Source of the DNA: Beta vulgaris subsp. vulgaris
Lineage: Eukaryota; Streptophyta; Magnoliopsida; Caryophyllales; Amaranthaceae
DNA length: 64,000 nt
Direction of reading: 5' to 3'
Assembly: GCF_026745355.1 (NCBI RefSeq)
Contig: NC_079207.1
Span: forward strand, 33,304,020 to 33,368,019
Position 1 is the stretch's first letter, and every line of letters begins with the position of its first letter. A model generated the notes under the pieces. That model saw only the letters and a program-made list of their open reading frames with translations. It was not told the origin of the DNA and searched no databases. Of the stretch, positions 34,992-46,089 are shown one piece after another. Both the position numbers and the translations under genes were made by a program.

Positions 34992-35563
34992 TTGTTCCTA
35001 TTCATTCCCCCTGTTTGAATCAATTTGAGTGACTTTGTGTGCTAAAAATAATTGTGTTTAACTGCCTAAGACCATTGCAAATTGGAATGTTACAAAACAT
35101 AAACATGAATAAAAGAATTAAACAACTCACAAATGTCACATAATACTCCCCTGTTCCTAAGGTAAGAAACATGCATGATATGAAGAACATTGATATGTAG
35201 CATTAGTTGTTCCTATAGCACAAGTTCCTTAGCATTTATTTTCTTTCAAAAATTAAAACTCATAAAAATCCGAAAAATCCGAAAAATCCCAAAATAAAAG
35301 GAATCAGATTTAATTAAATCTTGATTCTATTTATCTTTCTTTTCTTTTCTTTTTATTTGTTTTATTTTTTTCCCGCATGTCAAAACACTTTACATGCAAA
35401 TTCCCTCTTAATTCATCATTGAAACCGTGTTCCTCAACCTTTCATCTTCACCATACCGAAAACTCTCACACCTCTTCACATCCATAAAAACCAATCACTT
35501 CACAATCATGGCAAAACCTCAAGAAATTCCTTTTCCAACATCAAAACTACCAACTCCTCTAAA

Positions 35564-37267
35564 ATGGAAAATTCTCCTTCTCCTACCAAAACCCTTGAAA
35601 TCGACCAAATCAAGAAACCCCATAAGGAACAACAATTAGAATCTCCAAGAAGGAGTATGCGAGAAGAAAATTAATTGGGGAAGATGATGAAGAAGAAACC
35701 CCGGAACAAACTCAGGGGGAAGAAGAATGTCACCTGTTCCTTCCAAAGGAACTGTTTCTTCTCTTCCAAGAAACGGGTGAAAGAAGCAATCTAGGTATGT
35801 ATTGGGTTTTTGTGTAGATTAGAATGGGCAAATAAAGTAGAATTTCATGAATTAACAATTCTAAAGGAACAGGATGGAATTCTTGTTTGAATTCGCCTTT
35901 AACAATGCACTTGTTCCTTTAGCATGGATGAATTTTGTGCAATTTACATTGATGGTCTTTGCACAACTGAGGTTAGAGGAAAGAAAATTAAGTTTAATCA
36001 AGCACATTGGGAAAGTTTGGGAAGTTCCTTGCAAAGGAACGATTTGTATTTTAAACGGAAAGGAACTGTTTCTTTCCGAATTTTCCTCAGGACAAAATTG
36101 TGAATATTTTGGAGGAACTGCTGGTCAAACAAAAAACATAACCTACTCTCTCCCTTCACAAAATCTTGTTCAACTTGTGTGGAGAGCACTCATTCCTCGC
36201 ACTGAAAAGAGGAATGAAGTGGGTCTCTTAGAATGTGTTACATGTTTTGTTAGACCACCAATTCAAATCAACTTCCCTTCTCTCTTATCAACATCTTACC
36301 CATGTATTGAGAAATCATGTGTATTGGTATGGAGCCTTGATAACTCTCTCTTCATCACTTTGAAGTGACTACTGGTTGGCCTACTTAGGAGTAAACAAGG
36401 GAACATCTTGAATGAGAAACTCTAATGGACTTGGATCTTTCTGTCCAAGAAGGAGTACTCATTCAAGGGAGAAACTCCTAGTTCCTCAGCAAGAGAAAAG
36501 CTAAGGTGAAATTGAGGACAAGATGATGATGTTATCTTGGAGGAACCATGTTCCTAACCGGAGGAACCAAACCAAAGAGGCGCAAACACATGCCAAAAGC
36601 CTACCCTCCTGTTCCTAAGAGTGAGGAAGAGCACTCGTTGAAAATTGCTCATTCTGTTCTGTTCCTTCCAACAAGGACTCCCTTTAGTCCTTTCGATGGA
36701 GGAACAGGAACCCTCACTCTCAAGGAACCACTCCACCACATCTCCAAACTTCTGTTCCTTTCACAAAACTACCTCCATCTCACCTCATCCTTCTCTTGTT
36801 CCTTCCAGTTTTGAGCAGATTAAGGATGAAATAAAAGGCCTAACCTTTTGCTTCCACCTCCACAACTCTTCCACCAACACCACCATTTCTTCCTCCCATT
36901 TACAACCCTTCTCCATCTGTTTCCATTCCGGAACATATGACCTTCCACAACCTCTCCAGTTCCTCCACAAACCCTACTCTGCCTCTGGTTCCAAGGGTAA
37001 GGAACAAGTTCTCCGGATGACTGTAGCTGGGTAAATGATGTATGTCTTCCTGCACAACACATGATAAAATTCTATAATCACCTCCACTGGACTTTGGATG
37101 CTAAAACTGACAACATGCTAGGTCTTATGAAGATTCTAAGTGATACGGTGATTGAGCAACAAAAGAAGATGGAAACTATGGCCCTAGCCTTGGAGGAGTT
37201 GAAGGGACGAGTTGGTATCAATCATGGGGAAGTAATGAAGAAACCTGAGGATGTGGTTGATGAATAA
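35564..37267 (+). pseudogene. Sirevirus extra 3' ORF (plant transposon protein-like)
   Basis: Between pol and the 3' LTR lies a gene found in many Sireviruses at the env-like position. The N-terminus (from ATG 35564) has LESPRRSM and then loses frame. The core (35874-36368) reads EFAFNNALVPLAWMNFV ... RLEERKLSLI and LVQLVWRALIPRTEKRNEV. I place this with the putative plant transposon protein domain group, from memory of the pattern. The C-terminal piece (37061-37267) is a probable coiled coil, QQKKMETMALALEELKGRV. A related copy lies at 59085-59927 (-). Several frameshifts. Its function is unknown. Confidence 0.72.
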
Positions 37268-37597
37268 ATTGTTGAGGAACACCATTCCCCTTCCCTTTCT
37301 TAGTTCTTAGTTCATGTTTCCTTTTCGAGGAACAAGACTTGTTTAGTTCTTTTCTTTTTCTTTCTTTGTTTTTGTTTTGGAACAAGTGCTATATAAACAA
37401 TGACTTTTGCTATTATGTCTGTGTTTGTGAATATTTATGCATAATTTCTTCCTTGGAATGGCTAGTATTATGTGATTGATGTTTGAGCAAGTTTACCCTT
37501 TGCAATTCTAACTTAACCAAAATTGGTGCTTGCTTATGGTCTTAAGGTGTTAAACCAATACATCACAACACGCAGAGTCTACTCTTTTTGAGGATGA

Positions 37598-37610
37598 CAA
37601 AGGGGGAAAG
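37598..37610 (+). promoter_or_regulatory. Extra polypurine tract of the Sirevirus
   Basis: CAAAGGGGGAAAG follows GATGA about 290 bp before the 3' LTR and repeats the wording of the main tract. Repeated purine tracts before the 3' LTR are a known Sirevirus trait. Confidence 0.75.
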
Positions 37611-37629
37611 ATTTAAGGAACAAATGTAC

Positions 37630-37770
37630 TAATAAAGTGAAGGTAAATCTGAAACATAAAAAAATTAAAATTTAGGTTAAGGTAAATGAAAAATGAAAAA
37701 ATAGGTTAAGGTAAATGAAAAATCAAAAAATAGGTTAAGGTAAATGAAAAATCAAAATTCAAACATTAAG
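37630..37770 (+). repeat. Short tandem repeat between the two purine tracts
   Basis: TAGGTTAAGGTAAATGAAAA recurs three times at about 32-bp spacing, preceded by a related GGTAAATCTGAAACATAAAA unit. Confidence 0.88.
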
Positions 37771-37877
37771 TAAGTTACTTAATTTTGTTATTTTTCCTTT
37801 TCTTCTTTATTGTTTTATCGTTTCATTCACTTATATTATTTGTTATTGCCTTAGTTTGTACCTTTGTTGTCATCATC

Positions 37878-37891
37878 AAAAAGGGGGAAAT
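37878..37891 (+). promoter_or_regulatory. Polypurine tract of the Sirevirus
   Basis: AAAAAGGGGGAAAT directly precedes the 3' LTR start at 37892. Confidence 0.93.
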
Positions 37892-39245
37892 TGTTGAACC
37901 CTAGTTTTGATGATGACAAAGAAACAAAGATGCAAACTAAGTAGTGAACTAATGAGTTATTTAAGTGTATGATTTTTAAGGTATCAATGAAAGAACTAGG
38001 AGAATACGAAGTCAAGGAAGAAGTCAAGAGAGGATTTCAAAGGCTAAGTAAAGAAGTTTCTAGAAGTTGATACTGGAGCAAGCATTGGATCAAGAAGAAT
38101 AAAAGCAAGGCGTTTTATTTTCTAGTTCCATTGTAAAGGAACAAGTAAGGATGGTAAGGAACATTGGCAGTCTTATTTGAGAATGAGAGTTTGTTCCTTT
38201 CTAAGGAACAAACAAAAAGGCACTAAACGAATCTGTTAAAGGAACTTGATTATATAGGAACTAGACTTAGGCGTCATAAATAACGGTACAATTATAATTG
38301 AGTAAGTCATGCCTAAATAATAGGAAATCAGTTTTACCAAGTGAAAATCATTTTAATAGAAAATCTTTTTAAAGAAAAGATTTTTTTTTCGAAAAAGATA
38401 AGAAAATATTTATCCGGTTTTTATGAAGAGTTTATTTAAAAGATAATATTTTCTTAAAGATTAAAATTCATTTTTAATAATAAAACTGTTTTGAATTTAA
38501 CTGATTTTCGGATAAAGCTCAAGAAACTCCTAATCTTTAGGAGTTGTGGCTAAAACATATCCACGTTCAAAATGAGATCATGGGATCATGGGACATGATA
38601 AGGAACGTGTTCCTTAGGGGAAGGAACATCATGGGATAATGGCTTTAACATGAACTCGGATTTAACTCCCACGTTCTATGTGTTAGTCACTATAAATATT
38701 GAAGTCTAAATAAGTTCCAAAGTGTGTCTGACAAAGTAATTAAGTGAGTTTAACAAATTAAGTGCCAGTGCCTTCATTCTCTCATAATAGCCATTTGTTC
38801 TTTGCTTTCTTACTCTAATTCCACTAAGCTTATTTCGATCAATTGTATTTTGGTTTTTGGGGTAAGGGACTTTGAGTGAAATTCTGTAAGAGAGAAGCTT
38901 TGAGAAAAGCTAGTAAGCGTGAGAAAACTTCGAGTGAAGTTGAGAGGAACTACTGTTAAGGGAACAGTGGCTCAGGAACTTGAGTTTAGGAACTCAAGGT
39001 GTGGCTCGAGAATAGAATTAGGTTGTAACAAAGTTGTTTGGCCTAATTAGTGAAAGAGTTGAGTTTAAAATCCCTAGTGGTCGAGATTGTTTCTTCCTGT
39101 TGGGCCCAAGAAGTTTTTCCTCGTAAAAATCCCTTGTGTTCCTCTAGCTTGTTTATTCGTTTAAGTTTAAATTTCCGCAAAAATTTACGTTTATTTCTAC
39201 ACCTACGATTCACCCCCCTCTTGTAGTGTTCCTTGGGAAATAACA
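37892..39245 (+). repeat. 3' LTR of the Sirevirus
   Basis: A full-length copy of the 5' LTR with scattered substitutions and small deletions (for example around 38220-38345). The same motifs are present: hairpin 38189-38213, GGAACGTGTTCC 38602-38613 and TATA 38691-38698. Confidence 0.96.
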
Positions 39246-39250
39246 CGTGG

Positions 39251-39896
39251 GTACCTTGAATGAGTAGAAAGCGTTGATGAGTCGGTGCCTCTGATGAATA
39301 GGCCCCTCTGGCTGAACTATATCATAAACTTGGGGGTGCCACTGTTTACTCTGGAGGGGTTTTGTGGTTCTGAGTCACCACACCCCTTATTCAGATTAGT
39401 CTTCATGGGTTTTGTTCTTCGATGCAACTTCTTCCTAGTGATAACATGATTTACCCTTTTTGAGGGTTTACGCTATCCTTCCGTCTGTTTAGGCCCTAGC
39501 CGGTTAGGCTGACCATCTCTGGAAGGATGAATTATCTCCTCACGACGAGTGGAGACCATTCCCATCCGACTTTCCTGGAGAGTTTGTTGAAGATGAGATG
39601 CAATCAAGGTGACGTTTGTTACAGTTATGGGCATTGGGTCAGCTACTCATATCTGCCCTGATACTGCGGGATGACCGACTCCATAGTGAATTCTCCATTG
39701 GGGTGGAATCCTCATCATTCGAATAGAGGGATAGCACCATAGGTGCTTATGTGATGATTGAGCTCTCCAGGATCGGTTGGATTGGGAGCATGTCTTCATG
39801 GTTGGGGGCCATTGCTGAGCAGCAATGAGGTGAGTTTTGCTGAGTAGCAACAAGGTGAATCTTGTTGAGTGGTGGCGAAGTAACTTCTTGTACTTT
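39251..39896 (-). other. Leader region of the pol-less element
   Basis: This 0.65 kb lies between its primer site and the Sirevirus insertion. On the minus strand a short frame begins at MAPNHEDMLPIQ and stops after about 21 codons. Further frames show no gag core. TTGCTGAGCAGCAATGAGGT-like words repeat near 39810-39865. Confidence 0.55.
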
Positions 39897-39913
39897 CCCC
39901 ATAGACGGCACCA
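39897..39913 (-). promoter_or_regulatory. Primer-binding site of the pol-less element
   Basis: On the minus strand TGGTGCCGTCTATGGGG begins 3 bp after the LTR. Sites of the form TGGCGCCGTCTGTGGGG are known in plant gypsy elements. It fixes the transcription direction as minus. Confidence 0.75.
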
Positions 39914-39916
39914 AAC

Positions 39917-40327
39917 TGTGTCTGTCTAGAAATTGAGGGTGATCACAAATGCTGATGTGTGCTAAGAGACTTGATGTAGTCCCCAAGAAGGTATGTCTGA
40001 GCTCTGTTGTCCGTACGTCGGAATCCTGCAAAACAAGGTTAGCCTACCCGGGGGGTAGTCCCGGGATCGCCCCTCCGACGCTCAAGTCAGTTGATGATTG
40101 AGGTAGAGAGAGAAAGGGATCAATGTGGAGAGGGATGCTCTGGTTTTTGTAGCTTAGAATTGCGTACTTTTGTCTGATGAGACAACCCCTATTTATAGAA
40201 GATAGGAGCCATAATAAATGAGGGTATTTTAGTCAGCTCCAGCTGGTGGAGGATTGGCTTCCCTAGATGCAGGGGTATTTTAGTAACTTTGCCATAGGTG
40301 GGCTAGTCCAGGAAATGGATCCAAACA
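39917..40327 (-). repeat. 5' LTR of the pol-less element
   Basis: About 411 bp. It aligns along its full length with 22602-23005 and carries the same TATA box (40197-40190). ACTAT follows it at 40328-40332 and precedes the other copy at 22597-22601. Confidence 0.92.
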
Positions 40328-40700
40328 ACTATCTTCATAATATTCAATGTTTTTGTCTTGCTGCCCGCGATATCATTAATTATCAAGAAAATACTTCTCC
40401 GACGGTGCGTAGCTAAAGCCACTACATACTGATCTCTTCATAAATATTGGACATAGTATACACGGCCTAGCCATTGAAATGTGATAATATAACTGAGCGT
40501 TATCCCATTATTTTGTAAGAATTTTAATGGTGTGCGTGAAAATTAACCTTTTTTCTAAAGATATTTTTTTGCTTCTATCGTGTCTTTCTATTACGTCAAC
40601 TATTCAAATCTACCTGCGAAATTAAAGATGGGACAGATTACGTGGCTTATCTAAAACACTACAAATCTGACTCACTAATATAGACGCTAGTTACTTATTA

Positions 40701-40918
40701 GGAAAATTGACATAAATAATCCCAACTTTCAACTGTCTTATCAAAAAAATTCCATCTTAGGATTTGTTTAGAATAATCCTAACTTGAGGAAATCTTCTCA
40801 AAATAAGCCAAAGTATCCTTTTTCTTTCATATACTAATCCGTTTTAAGTCTACAATATATAGAAAATTAATTGTTGGGATTATTTTCAAAAGTTGGGATT
40901 ATTAATGTCAACTTTGCC
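40701..40918. mobile_element. MULE-like MITE
   Basis: 218 bp with inverted ends sharing TTGACAT-AATAATCCCAACTTT (left 40706-40729, right 40890-40914 inverted). A 9-bp flank TACTTATTA / TACTAATTA (40692-40700, 40919-40927) has one mismatch and fits the Mutator-like TSD length. Inner copies of CCTAACTTGAG and TTGTTGGGATTATTTT-like words make the arms partly repetitive. It has no coding capacity. Confidence 0.82.
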
Positions 40919-41439
40919 TACTAATTATTGTATTTTAAATTTTCGTATTATCTTACTAAATTAAATTAATTAGGGTTAGTGTTGAGAAATGATTCACCTA
41001 TTTACGTTTACTTTCTCTAAAACAACAACCATATTTGATAAAATTGAAATACAACCAATAATTTATTATCCAATTTACGAAATCGATAAATAACAAAAAC
41101 TTCTGGTTATTTAATTATTTATAGAATTAGTTAGTTCTCAAGAGTAATTATTACACGAAAATGTGCTACTAATATAAACTGAAATAAGATATAAAAGTCT
41201 AGGATTTTTCACCAAATGCCCCCGACAAATCAAGAAATTCACCACGCACTTACCCTCAATGTTTCAAATATTCACCATATATCCCTGAGCTTTCAAAACT
41301 GTGCACCATCTATCTTTTTCTAACGTACATTAAGTCGTCATTAGCTATATTTATGATATTATCATTATTAACTCCTAACCCTAAAATCTAAATCCTAAGA
41401 TAACTTAAAATCTAATCTAAACCCTGACCCTCAAATCTA

Positions 41440-42090
41440 AACCCTAACCCACCCCCTCCCTCCCCTCTACCACCACATCCCCCCTCCCCTGCCCCTTGTA
41501 AGCCCAGCCCCCTCCCTCCCCTCCGCTGCAGCCCCTACCCCCTCCCTATACCAGCCAAAATACCTTCGACAACCACCATTTAAACCATCTTAAATTCGAA
41601 CCACCATCTCCACTATTCGAAACAACCACCAATCGAACTACCACCTCCACAATTGAACCATTTGTCGAAATCAAGTCCCAACATCGATCCAACCCAACCT
41701 AGAAATTCCCTAATAGATGGTGGTTTTTGTAGGAGATTGAGGTTTTCGAAGTGGTTGGAGTTTTTGAAGGAGATGGAGATAATGATTGTGGGTCGATTCG
41801 AAGGTGGATTGTTGGGTTTTTGAAGGCGCCTAAGTTTGTGGAGGTGGATTCTAAGGTGGTTGGATTTTGTGGAGGTGGATTTGAAGGTGGCTGGGTTAAG
41901 GTGGTCATGAACTTAGGGGATTTTTGGCTGGGTTATTTGGTTTCAGGTGGGTTAGCTGCGGCAGAGGGGAGGAGGGTTGCGCTGGCAGGGAGGAGGGTTG
42001 CGCTGGCATGGAGGAGGGGGTGGGGGGCCGCCTCAGCGGAGGGGAGGGGGTGGGGGCTGGTGGAGGAGAGGGGAAGGGGTGGATTAAGGT
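41440..42090. other. Strand-asymmetric C-rich then G-rich block
   Basis: 41440-41700 is C/A-rich with CCCCTCCC-type runs, and 41700-42080 is G/T-rich with GGGGAGGGGG-type runs. The two halves are roughly complementary in wording (ACCACCTCCAC against GTGGAGGTGG), suggesting an imperfect inverted repeat or two opposed low-complexity exons. ORFs of 69-138 codons here are Pro- or Gly-rich by-products. AACCCTAACCC at about 41440 is telomere-like but too short to matter. Confidence 0.55.
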
Positions 42091-43648
42091 TATCTATATT
42101 TATATTTTTATATATTGTATTCTATTATGGAAGCAATTTATTTAATATAATGACAACCTTCCAATAAAAGTCGACATAATATCATATTATATTATCTTAG
42201 CGATATTGTTCAGGTTGGTGTTTCAAATTGGTGGTTCGTTGCTATGAAGAATAGGGGCATGAAGGTTTACAATGTACTCAAGGAAGGGTGAATTGAGTAC
42301 TTAGGAGAATTGGTGCTAGATTAAAATTATTTTGATTCAAGGAGGAGCCAGTTAGGCTGCTTTATGACAGTAGAAATAGTAGAAATGAAAAATAATAAAG
42401 AACACACCAAATTCAATGAGGTTCGGCCAAACATCGACCTACGTCCTCCTACGCTAATCCTCTTATTAATCAACACTGAAAAACAAGTATATTCTTGTAC
42501 ACTCCTGCTTCCCTTAACTCCAAGGAAACATCGCACCCTCACAAACTCTATTATTTTATTTCGCACTTGAACTCACAAGCACTCAAGATTAAACTCACAA
42601 ACGCTATTAGCCAACCTCTATCCCCTCTGTAATAGATTTAATACAATTAATTTCTCTCTTAAATCACGCTTTCTTACAAAGCAAACAAGATGAATTTAAA
42701 GCTATATGAAATGCATACTCTATTTTAGGAAATTGTTCAACTATACTCTTTGTGAAACTCTGAAAATTACTTAAAAAAATCCAGGAGACCGTTAAGGGTG
42801 ATGTTCAATCATCATTCAATATTTAGAGGCCGAGGTCTATCCTTTCAGAGGGCCCTAACTCAAGATTTCAAAGATAATGATAATCTTAAGTTATGGAAAG
42901 TATATCTTGAACAATATCTTTCTCGAAGAAAAAATATTATCCAAGATATTCACAAGCTTTAAGGTAAAAAGATATTGAATAAAAATTCTAAAGGCTCGGA
43001 ATCTTTTCAAATCGAAAGTATTTTGAGAAAATATTTCTCTGAATTTTTTTTTCAAAAAGTCAGCAAACAGACCCTAGAAAGTCAATGGTATACGTACCTA
43101 CACCTGTTACCCTACTTAGTAGTGTTCTGTTTACGTAACCAACTGGTTCACATATTCAAAACACATTGTTTTACATTATGAACAATACAATTGATTGCTA
43201 TAAGAATATCATACACAAATATTACATGAGCACCTAAGATGAATCAAATGAAAGATCCTATACTATCTTCATGTACTTCAATTCTTGAAGCTTCCCTTGA
43301 ATCAACAAATCAATACTTGTCTTTTCCTCGAACATCTTCGAGAGGGCCTCCTAGCTTCAAGTCTAGGAATAAACCTGTTTGCTACACAAGAAACACCATA
43401 GCATATCAATTAATAGACTTGGAAAAATTAGTTTTTTAGCTGTTTCCAAACAACTCATAAACACATGTAAGAAAAACTATTCTCTGTGGCCGTTTGTCAT
43501 CATTTTAAAACGTAGGAGATTCAACAGATTCTTCTTCTTTAATGACGACAAACTTTTTGAAGATTCTTGCAAACAACAAGTTAGTATAATATATAACTTC
43601 AACCAACGCTCAAATAACTCATTTAAAGAGCCTACTTGACACAAGACT
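42091..43648. other. Spacer without recognised genes
   Basis: Only short frames are present. GAGGTTCGGCCAAACATCGA with CCTACGTCC at 42418-42445 resembles sequence common in plant retrotransposon LTRs, but no partner or PBS is visible. Between 42800 and 43070 the text has short AAGATATT repeats. Confidence 0.4.
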
Positions 43649-43982
43649 CGGGATTCTAATCGAGTAAGTCGATCACGAGCAAAGGCTTGCTTAACTAGTG
43701 CTCACTAAGTTTGGAGTCGAGTCGAGCTTCTCGCGAGCAGGTTGTTTAGAGTTCTAGTTCACCTAATTCTAGACATTTGATTATTATATCCTCTTTTTTA
43801 AAATTCATTTTCCTTTTATACTAGATCGATATGTTTTTGTTGAGTGTTATTATATTTCTGTATTTAAAAGAGAAATTAATTGAAAACAATTGAGTTGCGT
43901 GCAAGGTCATCGAGGTTTGACCAAATTTTGTCTGAGTTGAGTTCGAGCTGCCCGCGAGTTGCTCAACTCGATTAGCACCCCT
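43649..43982. mobile_element. Small non-autonomous TIR element (hAT- or MULE-like)
   Basis: 334 bp with related ends, GGGATTCTAATCGAGT on the left and GGGGTGCTAATCGAGTT on the right (minus strand). The repeat ACACAAGACT occurs directly outside both ends (43639-43648, 43983-43992). Inside are inverted CTCGCGAG/GAGTCGAG words. The end AGGGGTGCTAAT is typical of hAT MITEs, but a 10-bp duplication is longer than the usual 8, so the superfamily is open. Confidence 0.68.
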
Positions 43983-44386
43983 ACACAAGACTCGAAAGGA
44001 TGAAATTAAGTATTTCAACATAGAGCAGATCCAGGATTTGGAGAATATTTGGTCACACTAACGCTAATAAGCAATATATCCCATGACCAATATATTGAAA
44101 AAAAACTTCATAAATTTCAAAAAGCAGCGAAATAGTAGTGACAAAATATTATAATTGTTCTCGGTGAGTTTTCATATTTTGATATCGATATATAATGCCA
44201 TCCTTGCTAACATTTAAAGATAAATCTTTCAAAATAAGTAATCGATACAAGACCAGTACTAAAAAAATTTGTTCTCAACTCCAAAAAATGGAATCGAACT
44301 CCCTTGGATGATTTCTAGACTACATATTCATTTACTCTCTGCCTCCAAATCCTACAAACACCCCGTCACAAAGTTTTAACCTAGCG

Positions 44387-44438
44387 GGCTCGACTGTCGC
44401 GTGAGCCACCTCAGGTAACTCACGTCGACGGTCGAGCC
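44387..44438. repeat. Hairpin with about 19-bp arms
   Basis: GGCTCGACTGTCGCGTGAG (44387-44405) pairs with CTCACGTCGACGGTCGAGCC (44419-44438), with one mismatch, one unpaired base and a 13-base loop. No T run follows. It may be an internal palindrome of an unrecognised element. Confidence 0.75.
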
Positions 44439-44439
44439 T

Positions 44440-45659
44440 TCTATCTCTCCCTTTTCGCTTTTCGCTTTTGCAGTTCTAGGTTCGGTTTATGACTTTTGTA
44501 GGATGTTTTGTTCACCATATCGCCGCGCTGTTCTTCCACCGGAGTGGTGGCGGTCCTGCTCCTCTTCCTTTCCTATTAGTAGTCGTGTTTGTCTTCATCA
44601 TCGCTGGTTGTTTCAAGTTTTGGTTTTCAAGTTTTACTTTCTTGTGTCATGTTCTTCCTCCTTCCCTGTTCTTTGTTTCCCTATCTCCCCTATGTTTGGT
44701 TTCAGTAGCATTGTGGTTTAGTTTTCTTCACTTCCCCTGGTTGGGTATATTTGGTTTGTGCTTTAGGTTTGTTAGGTTTGTGTGTTGCTTGTAGGATGTT
44801 CCTAGGGTGTTCGTGTTGTTAGGGTGTTGACGTTGTCGATTTACCTGCGTTGAAGGTTCCCGTCCTCATGTCTTGTATGCACAGTTCCATCTTTAGGTCT
44901 GTGGTTGTTTTCGGCTTCTATTCCCCCTTAGTCCAATTAGTATCGGGCTCCCTACCACCTTTACCAGTCAGTGTCGGTCTCCCATTTTCCCTTCCCCCCG
45001 TTAGTGTTGGGTTTCCCCTTCCCCTCCCCTCAATTGTTGGAGTTTCCAAATATTTAAGTTAGGTATTTTCTTTAAAAGTGTGTTACATCTCTGAATAAAA
45101 GGAGTGTGTTATTTTAGAGTTGATAAAGTTGTTATCGGTGGTTGGTTGTGTCATCGCAAAGTAATAGTTAGTTGGGTCAAGGTTGGTGTTTCAAAGTAAT
45201 ACCAGTTGAGTATGTCGGTTTTCTGGAATATGTGTTGAGGGACAAGGTGACTTACGATGATTGTGAGCAAGGACGAGGTGATGATAGGCTTTCAATTGTT
45301 CGAGGACTATAATTTTTTTACTCTCCTTTTAGCTTCGCATTGATCTTAATGATCTTTGCTCTGCAGGCGGCACCCCAGTTGCATCTGACAGCACGCTCAC
45401 TCATGGAGAAAACTGCTTTACTCTCACTCGAGAGGAGTGAGTCACAATGGAATGTGACTCCTCACCTGGTCATAAGCTTAGAATCCGAAATAATAATAGA
45501 TCGTTGATATTGCTTAGACGACGACACGCGACGCTCGCTGTTGGTTGTTCGTTGTCCAAATCGTGATCGTCAATTGCTTTGTTAACCACTTCCATCCGTC
45601 GTCCGATGTTTGCATGCATCCAACATCATCAGCACTGACCATCAACCACCCCCCCCCCC
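44440..45659. other. Unassigned stretch
   Basis: T/G/C-rich sequence with frames of 70-101 codons on the + strand rich in Phe, Leu and Cys that look non-coding. A run of ten C ends at 45660. No repeat pair was found. Confidence 0.4.
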
Positions 45660-45675
45660 CTTTCTATGCTACTTT

Positions 45676-45930
45676 GAGTAAAATTGAGTAAATTAAAAGA
45701 TGGTCCATAGCCAAGGACGAGTCTCATTATGTACTTGATGCTTATTTGAGTAAAGTTCGAAGATCATCCATAGTATAGGAAGAGTCTCATTTATACTTGA
45801 TGCTTCTTTAGTAATGTTCGAAGATCATCCATAGTCTAGGACGAGTCTTATTTATACTTGATGCTTATTTGAGAAAAGCTCGAAGATCGTCCATAGACAA
45901 GGAAATGTCCCATTTTTAAGGCAAGTTTGT
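45676..45930 (-). repeat. Tandem array, about 70-75 bp units
   Basis: Four units around CGAAGATCATCCATAG, ..AGGACGAGTCTCATTTATAC and TTGATGCTTATTTGAG occur at roughly 45685, 45765, 45835 and 45900. They lie downstream of the LARD-like gene in its direction. Confidence 0.88.
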
Positions 45931-46089
45931 TAATCCACCAAACCATAGACAAATAGAGTACACAAAAGGTCATTATTTAAATACTCGTCAAAAAATATAT
46001 CAAACTAATCTATGGGGATAAGGAACGAAGCTACAAAGACCGCCATCAGCCAAGATACATTGAAAAATAAGCCTAATGCTAGGCACTCT

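Larger units (their letters stand above)
25325..39245 (+). mobile_element. Sirevirus-type Ty1/copia element
   Basis: LTRs of 1367 and 1354 bp are flanked by the 5-bp duplication CGTGG (25320-25324, 39246-39250). The initiator-Met primer site TGGTATCAGAGC follows the 5' LTR. Gene order gag, protease, integrase, RT, RNase H, then an extra frame before the 3' LTR, identifies copia of the Sirevirus group. The LTR start TGTTGAACCCTAGTTTTGAT, repeated purine tracts before the 3' LTR and palindromic LTR motifs agree. It is 13.9 kb including two CACTA-type insertions, about 10.7 kb without them. LTR copies differ little, so insertion is fairly recent, but pol has frameshifts. Confidence 0.95.
22602..40327 (-). 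mobile_element. LTR element lacking pol, host of the nested Sirevirus
   Basis: Two direct repeats of about 0.4 kb (22602-23005 and 39917-40327) are flanked by the 5-bp duplication ACTAT (22597-22601, 40328-40332). Orientation is minus: the primer-binding-like site TGGTGCCGTCTATGGGG adjoins the right LTR, a purine tract adjoins the left LTR, and the TATA box reads on the minus strand. After removing the 13.9-kb Sirevirus the element is only about 3.8 kb. Its interior encodes nothing I recognise except a short frame beginning MAPNHEDMLPIQ (minus, about 39820). It behaves as a non-autonomous, short LARD-like derivative of a gypsy element. Confidence 0.9.

Noticed and set aside
36554..37062. Minus-strand frames opposite the Sirevirus extra ORF
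   Set aside because: Shadows of the + strand gene. Trp/Gly-rich by-products of its Pro-rich and Ser-rich sequence.
41400..41460. Telomere repeat tract (AACCCTAACCC)
   Set aside because: Only one or two units within C/A-rich sequence. Chance or degenerate.
42360..42600. LTR fragment with GAGGTTCGGCC wording
   Set aside because: It resembles common plant LTR text, but no partner, primer site or boundary supports a call.
44240..44320. Minus-strand SINE from an AGTTCGATTCC box B-like word
   Set aside because: No box A at the right distance and no target duplication.
44489..45062. Membrane-protein-like frames rich in Phe, Leu and Cys
   Set aside because: Three overlapping frames in T/C-rich DNA. 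No conserved motif, splice context or codon pattern supports a gene.
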